From Donghicola sp041224595 (GTDB taxonomy: Bacteria; Pseudomonadota; Alphaproteobacteria; Rhodobacterales; Rhodobacteraceae): a stretch of 20,585 nucleotides of DNA. Of this stretch, positions 8,261 through 14,418 are shown in pieces. Position numbers and translations under genes: made by a program. The notes under the pieces were generated by a model. The model was not told the origin of the DNA, ran no database searches, and saw only the letters and a program-made list of their open reading frames with translations. The DNA lies in contig NZ_JBGFGN010000057.1 in the NCBI RefSeq assembly GCF_041224595.1, positions 1 to 20,585 of the forward strand. The letters are read 5' to 3'. The stretch's first letter is position 1. Each line of letters starts with the position of its first letter.

Positions 8261-8294
8261 AGAGAACGCCGCCGGCGCAAAGCGTACGTTCTCT
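8261..8294 (-). promoter_or_regulatory. Stem-loop upstream of the binding-protein gene
   Basis: AGAGAACG (8261-8268) pairs perfectly with CGTTCTCT (8287-8294) around an 18-nt loop that itself contains a small CG-rich inverted repeat (CGCCGGCG). It lies in the 101-bp gap between oxidoreductase A and the binding-protein gene, the largest gap inside the operon. GGCAC/GTGCC at about 8304-8317 may form another small hairpin. Possible roles are an internal attenuator or 5' mRNA stabiliser; no clear internal promoter was seen. Confidence 0.5.
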
Positions 8295-8328
8295 GGGACG
8301 CGGGCACGCCAGTGCCGCGCGAAAAGAG

Positions 8329-9660
8329 TCAAAAGCCGCTGATGATCTCGATCTTCGAGCCGTCGGAGAAACGGGAGAAGCGGAAGGCCGTCGGGTCGAC
8401 CACAGGGGTCACGCCGCGCACCAGATCAGACATGAGGCGGCCCGCCGCGGGGCCGATACCAAAGCCATGGCCGGAAAATCCGGTTGCGATGTAAAAGCCC
8501 GGAATGTCATCGACGCCAGAGATCACAGGGATCGCATCGGGGGTCACGTCAATCGCCCCTGCCCACCGCTGCGCGATCTCGGCCTTTTCGAAGACGGGAA
8601 ACGCTTTGCGCAGGTTCGCAAGCGCTTGGTCCTGCAATGAGAACGCGGGTTTGGGGTCCAAAACGCGATTGTATTCAAAGGGGCTGGCCTCGTTCAGGGA
8701 CCATTTGTTTGGCAGCCGCGCCTCGTCGTAAAAGCGCCCACCAAAGCGCAGCATGAGCGCTTTCCACTGCACGCCCAAAGCTGGCAAAAAGTCCATCATG
8801 TAACGGAAATTGTCGGGGACGATATCGACGATATTCCGAAAGCCATCCGCGATGGTGTAGCCGCCATCCTGACGTTTGCGGACAGCGAAGCCGTCGTACC
8901 AGATGGCGTGTTCGGGTCCGCCCTCTAGTGGCTTGGTGCGGATGACCGAGTTTTTCACTTTCAATTGCGGCAGGCGCAGGCCGGTGTTTCGTGCAAACAA
9001 ACTGGACCATGCCCCACCCGCCAGAACGACCTGTTCGCATTCGATCTCGCCGCGTTCTGTGACCACGCTGCAAACTGCGCCGCCTTTGGTTTCGATCCCC
9101 CGTACCGCGCATTCGGTCAGCACGTGGGCGCCACGATCACGAGCGGCTTCGGCGATCGCAGGCGCGGCCTTCTGCGGCTCTGCCCGCCCGTCGGCCGAGG
9201 TGTAGAGCGCGCCCTCGATGGGCAAGTTGAAGCCCGGCGTCATGGCTTCGAATTCTTCGCGGGACAGCATTTTGCTGTCGAACTGGTAGTCCTTGAGGTA
9301 TTCGAGCCAGCGCTCGTGCTCGGCGTAATCCTTTGCCGTGCCGCAGGCAAAGGCGATGCCGGATCGTTTGTAGCCCAAATCGCGGCCCGTGCGCTCGGCA
9401 AGGGTGGGCCAGATGCGCAGTGCCTCGGCCATCAAGGCGATTTCGCGTGGGTCGCGGCGGGTGATCCGGACCCAGCCCCAATTGCGGCTGGACTGCTCGT
9501 GACCGATGCCACCTTTTTCGCAGAGGGCGACTTTCAGGCCCTTTTCGGCCAATTCGAGCGCGGTCGAGCAACCAATGATGCCGCCGCCTATGACAACCAA
9601 GTCGACTTTTTTCGGCAGATCAACATCGCCGTGAACAGGTACTACAAAGGGGCCGGGCAT
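8329..9660 (-). CDS. FAD-dependent oxidoreductase, DAO family (oxidoreductase A)
   Basis: The product is 443 aa from the ATG at 9660, which has GGAGGAG about 9 nt upstream. The frame stays open for a further 61 codons upstream, but that stretch is the antisense-like shadow of the SDR gene. The FAD motif VVIGGGIIG lies at 22-30, EQSSRNWGWVRITRRDPRE at 55-73, and FSGHGFGIGPAAGRLMSDL near the C terminus. It begins MPGP and ends with an FSDGSKI block, as does the protein encoded at 1953-3305, and motif positions align without shift through residue 70. The two are therefore paralogues inside one operon. Its start overlaps the SDR stop by one base (TAATG). It is likely a cytoplasmic amino-acid or amine oxidase/dehydrogenase of unknown substrate. 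Confidence 0.9.
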   Translation of the reverse strand: MPGPFVVPVHGDVDLPKKVDLVVIGGGIIGCSTALELAEKGLKVALCEKGGIGHEQSSRNWGWVRITRRDPREIALMAEALRIWPTLAERTGRDLGYKRSGIAFACGTAKDYAEHERWLEYLKDYQFDSKMLSREEFEAMTPGFNLPIEGALYTSADGRAEPQKAAPAIAEAARDRGAHVLTECAVRGIETKGGAVCSVVTERGEIECEQVVLAGGAWSSLFARNTGLRLPQLKVKNSVIRTKPLEGGPEHAIWYDGFAVRKRQDGGYTIADGFRNIVDIVPDNFRYMMDFLPALGVQWKALMLRFGGRFYDEARLPNKWSLNEASPFEYNRVLDPKPAFSLQDQALANLRKAFPVFEKAEIAQRWAGAIDVTPDAIPVISGVDDIPGFYIATGFSGHGFGIGPAAGRLMSDLVRGVTPVVDPTAFRFSRFSDGSKIEIISGF

Positions 9661-10361
9661 TAGTAACGCTCCTCCAACTGGCAATTTACGGCGAATTCGG
9701 CGACGCTGGCCTCGTTGGGCAGGTCGATCAGCATGTGAATGACGCGGGCCAGATCCTCTGGCTGGGTCATGGTGTTGGGGGCGCGGTCGGATATCGACGT
9801 CGCCATATCGGTCGCGACAAATCCCGGACAGACAGCCGTGCATCGGATGCCCTGATCAAAGCCTGCTTGGCGCAATGCATGAGACAACCCGACCACAGCG
9901 AATTTCGACATCGAATAAGAGCCGGCCATCGCAGATTTCACCCGTTTGCCGGACAGAGAGGCGAGCAGAATAATGCGCCCGCGACCCGACGCGCCGAGCG
10001 CTTCCCAACACGCGGCTGCCAAACGGAGCGGAGCGTGAACGTTGATCTCGAGCATTTCGGTCATTTCTGCGTCGCTAATCTCGATCGGCGTTTTGGGGAT
10101 CATAATGCCGGCGCTCGCAATCAGCGCGTCGATCTGGCCGAACTGACCTGATGCAGCCTTGGCCCAGTTGTCTGCTGCGTTCTTGTCTGTCGCATCATAA
10201 GGGAACAAGTGGACGCGATCTGTGTCGGTTTCAGCCCATTCCGGCATGACCGGTTGGCGCATTCCCAGAGACACGGCCCATCCTGCATTGAATAGGCTCT
10301 GCGCTGTCGCTGCGCCGATGCCGCGACTGGCACCGGAAATCAGGGCAACCTTGCGGCTCAT
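9660..10361 (-). CDS. Short-chain dehydrogenase/reductase (SDR)
   Basis: The product is 233 aa, classical SDR length. The NAD(P)-binding motif SGASRGIG lies at 9-16, the NAG-like ASAG at 82-85, the catalytic Asn at 107 (EINVHA), a catalytic Ser in LASLSG (about 133-138) and the Tyr149/Lys153 pair in SYSMSKFA. PGFVATDMA follows the active site as expected. It would reduce or oxidise an alcohol/carbonyl, possibly handling an aldehyde, ketone or hydroxy intermediate produced by the neighbouring flavoenzymes. Its ATG forms an ATGA overlap with the frame of the full-length upstream MarR gene, and it is joined to the downstream oxidoreductase by TAATG. Confidence 0.92.
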   Translation of the reverse strand: MSRKVALISGASRGIGAATAQSLFNAGWAVSLGMRQPVMPEWAETDTDRVHLFPYDATDKNAADNWAKAASGQFGQIDALIASAGIMIPKTPIEISDAEMTEMLEINVHAPLRLAAACWEALGASGRGRIILLASLSGKRVKSAMAGSYSMSKFAVVGLSHALRQAGFDQGIRCTAVCPGFVATDMATSISDRAPNTMTQPEDLARVIHMLIDLPNEASVAEFAVNCQLEERY

Positions 10362-10412
10362 TTCAGTTTGTTCCTCATGTTGATATACGCCCTCTGAAGC
10401 ATCCGCATAAAT
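10358..10412 (-). other. Out-of-frame C-terminal tail of the MarR regulator
   Basis: If the C8 tract at 10427-10434 contained seven Cs, the regulator would read on as PPEDRDEFMRMLQRAYINM and end at 10358, overlapping the SDR start by ATGA. This gives a 167-residue protein with the usual amphipathic last helix of MarR dimerisation domains. In the sequence as given this tail is not translated with the rest of the gene. Confidence 0.75.
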
Positions 10413-10862
10413 TCATCGCGATCCTCGGGGGGGGATAAAGTCAAAGAAATCATCCTGTTGCTCGCGGATGATGTCGCGGACCTCTTGGGCCAAAGCGCTG
10501 CCTTTCTCAGTGATGTACAGGGCTTGTGCGCGCTGATCCTCGGCATCGCTCTCGCGACGCATGTCACCGGCTTTGACCAGATGGTCGATGATCCTGCCCG
10601 TCGCGGGCCGGTCGCGCATCAGGACTTCTGCGATCTGAGAGGGGCGGATTCCCGGATGCCCATCGACCAAAAGCAAGGCTGTAATCTTGCCCTTGCCTTT
10701 GGCCACGTCGAGATGAGCGGTGCGTTGATCCAGATCGCGAGAGACGACTGCATCAATTGCGCGGATGTACCAACTGAAGGCGCCCTCCAGAACGTCCATG
10801 CGCAGGCCCGCGACGGTAAAGGGCTGTGCCTCGTTTTCTGAGAGGGTTGGTGGTTTGGTCAT
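10413..10862 (-). CDS. MarR-family transcriptional regulator, C-terminally frameshifted
   Basis: As read the product is 149 aa from the ATG at 10862 (GAGAGAC upstream). The winged-helix region is residues about 55-122: KGKGKITALLLVDGHPGIRP, then SQIAEVLMRDRPATGRIIDHL as recognition region, then the wing RRESDAEDQRAQALYITEKG. MarR proteins are dimers that repress neighbouring catabolic or efflux genes until a small ligand binds. The C-terminal helix is needed for dimerisation and is cut here at PPRGSR because of the C8 tract. The gene heads the catabolic operon, so it probably controls the operon and itself through the dyad at 10923-10960. Whether the frameshift is real, variable or a sequencing artefact cannot be told from one sequence. 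Confidence 0.85.
   Translation of the reverse strand: MTKPPTLSENEAQPFTVAGLRMDVLEGAFSWYIRAIDAVVSRDLDQRTAHLDVAKGKGKITALLLVDGHPGIRPSQIAEVLMRDRPATGRIIDHLVKAGDMRRESDAEDQRAQALYITEKGSALAQEVRDIIREQQDDFFDFIPPRGSR
10427..10434. repeat. Mononucleotide tract (C8 on the coding strand) inside marR
   Basis: The coding strand reads TTTAT, then eight C, then GAGGATCGC. Seven Cs would restore the reading frame into a typical MarR C terminus and create ATGA coupling with the SDR gene. Tracts of this length are prone to slippage, and also to base-calling error. Confidence 0.9.
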
Positions 10863-10922
10863 GGTGTCTCTCTGTTGTCTTAGATTCATCTTTTGGCGGG
10901 ATTGGATGCGGCGCAACAAAAA

Positions 10923-10960
10923 GATTGTGTTTCACAACTAGATAATTGTAAAACACAATC
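10923..10960. promoter_or_regulatory. 38-bp imperfect dyad, probable MarR operator
   Basis: GATTGTGTTT (10923-10932) mirrors AAACACAATC (10951-10960). Centred on the same axis (10941.5) is the inner element ACAACTAGATAATTGT (10934-10949), in which 6 of 8 base pairs are symmetric. AT-rich nested palindromes of 16-20 bp are typical MarR sites. It lies about 60 bp upstream of the marR start and covers the only good promoter seen there, as expected for autorepression. Confidence 0.75.
10924..10952 (-). promoter_or_regulatory. Probable promoter of the marR-SDR-oxidoreductase-ABC operon
   Basis: On the minus strand TTTACA (10952-10947, 5 of 6 to TTGACA) is followed after 17 nt by CACAAT (10929-10924, 4 of 6 to TATAAT). 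Transcription would start near 10916, giving a leader of about 55 nt before marR. The promoter sits wholly inside the dyad. Confidence 0.55.
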
Positions 10961-11335
10961 AATGCTCGATTTTTCGGCAATCTTGGCGCTGAAAGCTCAT
11001 GGGGAATGTTTGTCTTGGGGCTTTGGCCATGTGGGCGACCATATCATGCCCCCGCATAGCTCTTGCGCTGACGTATCGTCCGCTACGTGCACTTGCACCC
11101 AAGTATGCTGAGAAGGCCGGCCGCACTGCATTAAGCCGAGCGCGTCAGCAGTTGTTTGCGCGAGAACTGAGCGTAGGGCCGGTGACTACATGCGTGGCGG
11201 CACTCAGGCATGCTCTCTCCTAACCTAATGGCAGAAAGCAACATAGCTTCTTGCGCGCCAAGGATGGCGGCAATGGTAGAGAGACAGGGTCCCGGTGTCG
11301 GGGCTTTCTAGGTTATCGATACGAGGAAACGAGTA
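10961..11335. other. Intergenic region, no gene supported
   Basis: These 375 bp lie between the marR promoter and the end of the cysteine-cluster regulator gene. Short open frames occur on both strands, but none has a ribosome site or recognisable product. A weak hairpin (CCCG GTGT CGGG at 11291-11302) is too short to call as a terminator. I see nothing else in it. Confidence 0.6.
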
Positions 11336-11989
11336 CTACTCGCGGACAAGATAGGTGCAGCGGCGACCGCCGCCAACGATGTGTTCGTCACGCTGTATCT
11401 CAACATCCGGCCCGAGCGCGTTTTGGAATACGGCTTTCTCGGCGCGGCAGAAACCTTGGCAGAACGCGGCTGCAGCACAGATCGGGCAGTGGTTCTCGAT
11501 GAGGCGAAGGTTGCCGTCCTCTTCGACAACTTCTGCCATGTAGCCTTCAGCGGTACGCAACTCTGCGAGTTTTTCTAATCGCTCTCGGGTGGTCCTGCAT
11601 TCGGACAGCGACTGTCGGTACCGCGCAAGCGTGGTTGCTTCTCGCTCTTTGATCACACGGTCCAAGGCGTCTGGGCCGAGTACTTCAGAAATACTGCGCA
11701 GGATATCGACGGTCAAATCCGCGTGGGTGTCGGGAAAGCGCGCTTGGGCCTGGTCGGTTAGGTGCCAGTAGGTTGCGGGCCGTCCCCGTCCTGCACTGCG
11801 GCGCTCTTCTTCCACTAGCCCGTCCTCGTGCAGCTTCATCAACTGCTGGCGCGCCGCCTCTCCGGTAATGCGATGCCTCCGACCTATTTCTGCCGAGGTT
11901 TGGGGGCCCTGCATTTTCAGTGTCATCAGCAACCGCTCGGACGGAGCCCGTGGCGACCACGTTTCTTTTTCCAAGTCATTGCTTGACAT
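11336..11989 (-). CDS. ArsR/SufR-like winged-helix regulator with C-terminal cysteine cluster
   Basis: The product is 217 aa from the ATG at 11989, which has GAGG 5 nt upstream; an ATG 20 codons further up lacks this. The N-terminal winged helix spans 17-78 (SERLLMTLKMQGPQTSAEIG, GEAARQQLMKLHEDGLVE, wing RRSAGRGRPATYWHLT). The C-terminal part carries C168-x2-C171-x5-C177-x3-C181 and C211 in ENHCPICAAAAFCQGFC and RRCTYLV. Proteins of this predicted-transcriptional-regulator group (COG2345-like, related to SufR) are thought to bind an Fe-S cluster through these cysteines. The gene is divergent from sodB with a palindrome between, so it may tie sodB expression to iron-sulfur or oxidative state. 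Cluster binding and target are inferred. Confidence 0.82.
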   Translation of the reverse strand: MSSNDLEKETWSPRAPSERLLMTLKMQGPQTSAEIGRRHRITGEAARQQLMKLHEDGLVEEERRSAGRGRPATYWHLTDQAQARFPDTHADLTVDILRSISEVLGPDALDRVIKEREATTLARYRQSLSECRTTRERLEKLAELRTAEGYMAEVVEEDGNLRLIENHCPICAAAAFCQGFCRAEKAVFQNALGPDVEIQRDEHIVGGGRRCTYLVRE

Positions 11990-12018
11990 ATTCGCCTCAA
12001 TGTTTTTCAAAGACATTA

Positions 12019-12036
12019 CTTGTTTAAATAACCAAG
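12019..12036. promoter_or_regulatory. Palindromic operator candidate between the cysteine-cluster regulator and sodB
   Basis: CTTGTTTAAATAACCAAG is an 18-bp dyad with 7 of 9 base pairs symmetric. It lies 42 bp upstream of the sodB ATG and 30 bp upstream of the regulator ATG. A TTGACA at 11983-11988 with a poor -10 (TTCAAA, 12006-12011) could serve sodB, with the dyad just downstream of the start point; this promoter is weakly supported. The arrangement fits control of both genes by the divergent regulator. Confidence 0.55.
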
Positions 12037-12077
12037 CGCGCGCCATCACGCAAGCGTCGCGTCCATAGGAGCCTCGA

Positions 12078-12680
12078 ATGACTTTTGAACTTCCCGCGCT
12101 GAATTATTCTCACGCCGCCCTCGCCGAGCGCGGAATGAGCCAAGAAACGCTCGAATTGCACCACGACAAGCACCATCAGGCGTATGTCACCGCGCTGAAC
12201 GGTTTTGTGGAAAAGAATGCAGAATTGCAGGGCAAATCGCTCGAAGAGATCATTGCGCTGAGCTATGCGGACGATGCGCTGGCAGGCGTTTTCAACCAAG
12301 CCGGTCAGCACTGGAACCACAACCATTTCTGGAATGCTCTGTCCCCGACCGGTGGCGGCATCCCCAGTGCGCTCGAGGCGAAGCTGGTCGAGTCATTTGG
12401 GTCGGTCGTTGATTTCAAAGCCGCTTTTAAAACCGCTGCGACCACACAGTTTGGCTCCGGCTGGGCTTGGCTTATTCAAAAAGCAGACGGTAGCCTCGGC
12501 GTGACCAAGACCGCGAATGGCGTGAACCCCTTGGCAACCGGCGAAGGCACTGCGCTTCTGGGCCTCGATGTGTGGGAGCACAGCTACTACGTCGACTTCC
12601 GCAACCGCCGGCCCGACTATGTGAGCAACTTCCTCGACAACCTCGCGAACTACGAATTCGCTGAATCCAATCTGGCCTAA
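12078..12680 (+). CDS. sodB: Superoxide dismutase [Fe]
   Basis: The product is 200 aa, standard for Fe/Mn SOD. Metal ligands are visible at H28 (LHHDKHHQAYV), H81 (QHWNHNHFWN), D164 and H168 (LDVWEHSYYVDF). Gln77, four residues before H81, is the position that is Gln in Fe-type and Gly in Mn-type enzymes, so iron use is likely. There is no signal peptide, so it should act in the cytoplasm, converting superoxide to O2 and H2O2. AGGAG lies 9 nt before the ATG. The neighbouring DoxX-like gene follows 54 bp downstream on the same strand. Confidence 0.97.
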   Translation: MTFELPALNYSHAALAERGMSQETLELHHDKHHQAYVTALNGFVEKNAELQGKSLEEIIALSYADDALAGVFNQAGQHWNHNHFWNALSPTGGGIPSALEAKLVESFGSVVDFKAAFKTAATTQFGSGWAWLIQKADGSLGVTKTANGVNPLATGEGTALLGLDVWEHSYYVDFRNRRPDYVSNFLDNLANYEFAESNLA

Positions 12681-12690
12681 CGTTGGTGGG

Positions 12691-12712
12691 CTGGCCCCAT
12701 GTCGGGGGCCAG
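12691..12712 (+). terminator. GC-rich stem-loop after sodB
   Basis: CTGGCCCC (12691-12698) pairs with GGGGCCAG (12705-12712) around a 6-nt loop, 10 bp after the sodB stop. There is no run of T after it, so it may only partly terminate transcription or stabilise sodB mRNA before the DoxX-like gene. Confidence 0.5.
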
Positions 12713-12734
12713 CTCTGCGCAATAGGAGACGCCT

Positions 12735-13106
12735 ATGAAATCCCTTCCTTGGCGCGCGTTGATCACTTGGCTGCTTGCTGCGTTCTTTCTGCTTGGCGGT
12801 ACGCTTAATGTTTTTGCCTCGCCAGAGATACTGGCCGATTACGCGCGCTGGGGGTATCCGGCGGGCTTTCATCTGGTGACTGGGCTGCTTGAATGGTCGG
12901 CCGCACTGCTCATACTGCTGCGGCGCACGCGCTTTCTTGGTGGACTGCTAGGCGCAGCAATCATCGGCGCTGCGGCGTTGACGGTTTTGTTGCATAGCGA
13001 ATTTGCTCACGCAGTGCCCCCGCCGATCGTGATGTCGCTATCGCTACTGACTGCCATGATATGGCGCGCGGACCGGCTCTCTACTGGCTTTCGCCCGGGC
13101 GGCTGA
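12735..13106 (+). CDS. DoxX-like integral membrane protein
   Basis: The product is 123 aa with four predicted membrane helices at about 7-28, 44-62, 66-86 and 95-111. It has the DoxX-like pattern: GGTLNVFASPEILADYARWGYP after helix 1, a Glu in helix 2 (TGLLEWSAALLIL), and a His after helix 3 (LLHSEFAHA). AGGAGA lies 6 nt before the ATG. Its molecular function is not established in this family. In mycobacteria a DoxX protein is reported to organise superoxide dismutase at the membrane, and the adjacency to sodB here recalls that. Confidence 0.8.
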   Translation: MKSLPWRALITWLLAAFFLLGGTLNVFASPEILADYARWGYPAGFHLVTGLLEWSAALLILLRRTRFLGGLLGAAIIGAAALTVLLHSEFAHAVPPPIVMSLSLLTAMIWRADRLSTGFRPGG

Positions 13107-13208
13107 CGCCCTTTGCTTCTCTGACAATCCTCCCCGCCAGCGATGGCCTCGCAGGCACCCTTCGACCCCCGGGGGGCCGAATGGCGGCCCCTCCTCCGGA
13201 GTTTTACT

Positions 13209-14408
13209 ATGTTTCCGATCCTTCGGCGCACACGCCGCGCCGCTCTACCTGTTTTGTCGCTTCTGGCGCTCTTTCCTGTTGCAGCCAGTGCTCAGGGGTA
13301 TCCTCCGCCCTCTGTCGGCGTCGTTATCGCCGAGCCGCAGCGCGTCGAGGTTGCCCAAGAGCTGCCCGGACGTATCAGCCCGACACGCGTCGCTGAGGTG
13401 CGGCCTCGCATCGGCGGAATCGTCGAACGTCGTGTCCTTACCCAAGGGAGCACTGTCGAGGCGGGGGATGTTCTATATGAATTAGATCCCCTGCCCTACG
13501 AGGTTGCTGTCGATGCCGCGCGTGCCACCGTTGCACGGGCCGAGGCAGGGCTGGCTGACGCCCGCCAGACCGAGACGCGGCTGGCATCCCTGCGCTCGCG
13601 AAATGTCGCAAGCCGTGCCGATCTGGATAGCGCAGAGTCCGCCGTGCTTCAGGCCAACGCCGCGCTGGCCGAAGCCCAAGCCCAGTTGCATGCTGCTGAG
13701 ATCAACCTTGGTTATGCTGCCGTACGCGCCCCCATCGCCGGTCGCACCGGACGCGCGCTGACCACAGAAGGTGCACTTGTGAGCGCGCAAGGAGAGGTCA
13801 TGACCACGATCCAAGCACTCGATACGGTTTAAGCGGACATGCAACAGCCGGTCTCGGAGCTCTTGCGTTTGCGTCGCGCGATGGAAGCAGGAGAGATCAC
13901 GGAACTGGCTCCGGGTGCTGCCGAGGTGCAACTGTATCTCGATGATGGTTCACTCTACCCTCATCCCGGAAAGCTGCTCTTTGCCGAGGCATCGGTTGAT
14001 CGGTCTAGCGGTCAGGTGACCTTACGGGCCGAGGTGCCGAACCCGGAAGGCGTTCTATTGCCCGGAATGTACGTCCGTGTGCGTGTCGCGCAGGCAGTGC
14101 GAGAGGCCGCGCTGGTCGTACCCGCGCAAGCGTTGCGCCGCGATGCCTCGGGGCAGGCGCAGCTGATGCTGGTACAGGACGGCACTGTCGCGCCGCGCCC
14201 CGTTACAGAGGGGCGAGCCAATGATGACAACACCCTGATTATCGAAGAAGGCTTAGCTCCTGGGGACATCGTCATTGTCGACGGCTTCCAGAAAGTCGGA
14301 CCTGGTGCGCCGGTGACGCCAGTGTGCTGGAGCGATCCCGCCGCGGATGAGACCACGCCTTCCGAAACTTGTGCCCGCGCCATTGACGCGCCCGCTGGCA
14401 CGAACTGA
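13209..14408 (+). pseudogene. RND efflux periplasmic adaptor (AcrA/MexA type), interrupted by an in-frame stop
   Basis: The full frame would encode about 399 aa. The start ATG at 13209 follows GGAG and opens a signal peptide (residues 1-28, LSLLALFPVAASA then QG; no lipobox cysteine). The lipoyl half motif VRPRIGGIVERRVLTQGSTV, the coiled-coil hairpin (ATVARAEAGLADARQ to AEAQAQLHAAEINLGY) and APIAGRTGRAL follow. At 13830-13832 a TAA stops the frame at IQALDTV. The same frame resumes at once with ADMQQPVSELLRLR, which in homologues follows a tyrosine (VYADMQQ), so the change looks like TAT or TAC to TAA. The C-terminal half (RSSGQVTLRAEVPNPEGVLL, PGMYVRV) is intact. Without suppression only a truncated adaptor would form. 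Confidence 0.88.
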
Positions 14409-14418
14409 GGCGCGATAG

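Noticed and set aside
7400..8494. Long plus-strand open frame (364 codons) opposite the binding-protein gene
   Set aside because: It mirrors a clearly coding minus-strand gene, is rich in Val, Arg, Gly and His as expected for antisense of GC-rich codons, and has no recognisable domain.
9661..9843. Upstream extension of oxidoreductase A by 61 codons
   Set aside because: The extension lies inside the SDR coding region in another frame, has atypical Arg/His/Gly-rich composition, and the ATG at 9660 has an excellent GGAGGAG site.
11251..11578. Short plus-strand frames opposite the end of the cysteine-cluster regulator
   Set aside because: They overlap an evident minus-strand gene, lack ribosome sites and show no domain.
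13173..13191. GGGGCC/GGCCCC hairpin before the RND adaptor as a terminator
   Set aside because: Only a 6-bp stem with no T run; possibly structure near the adaptor ribosome site, but too weak to annotate.
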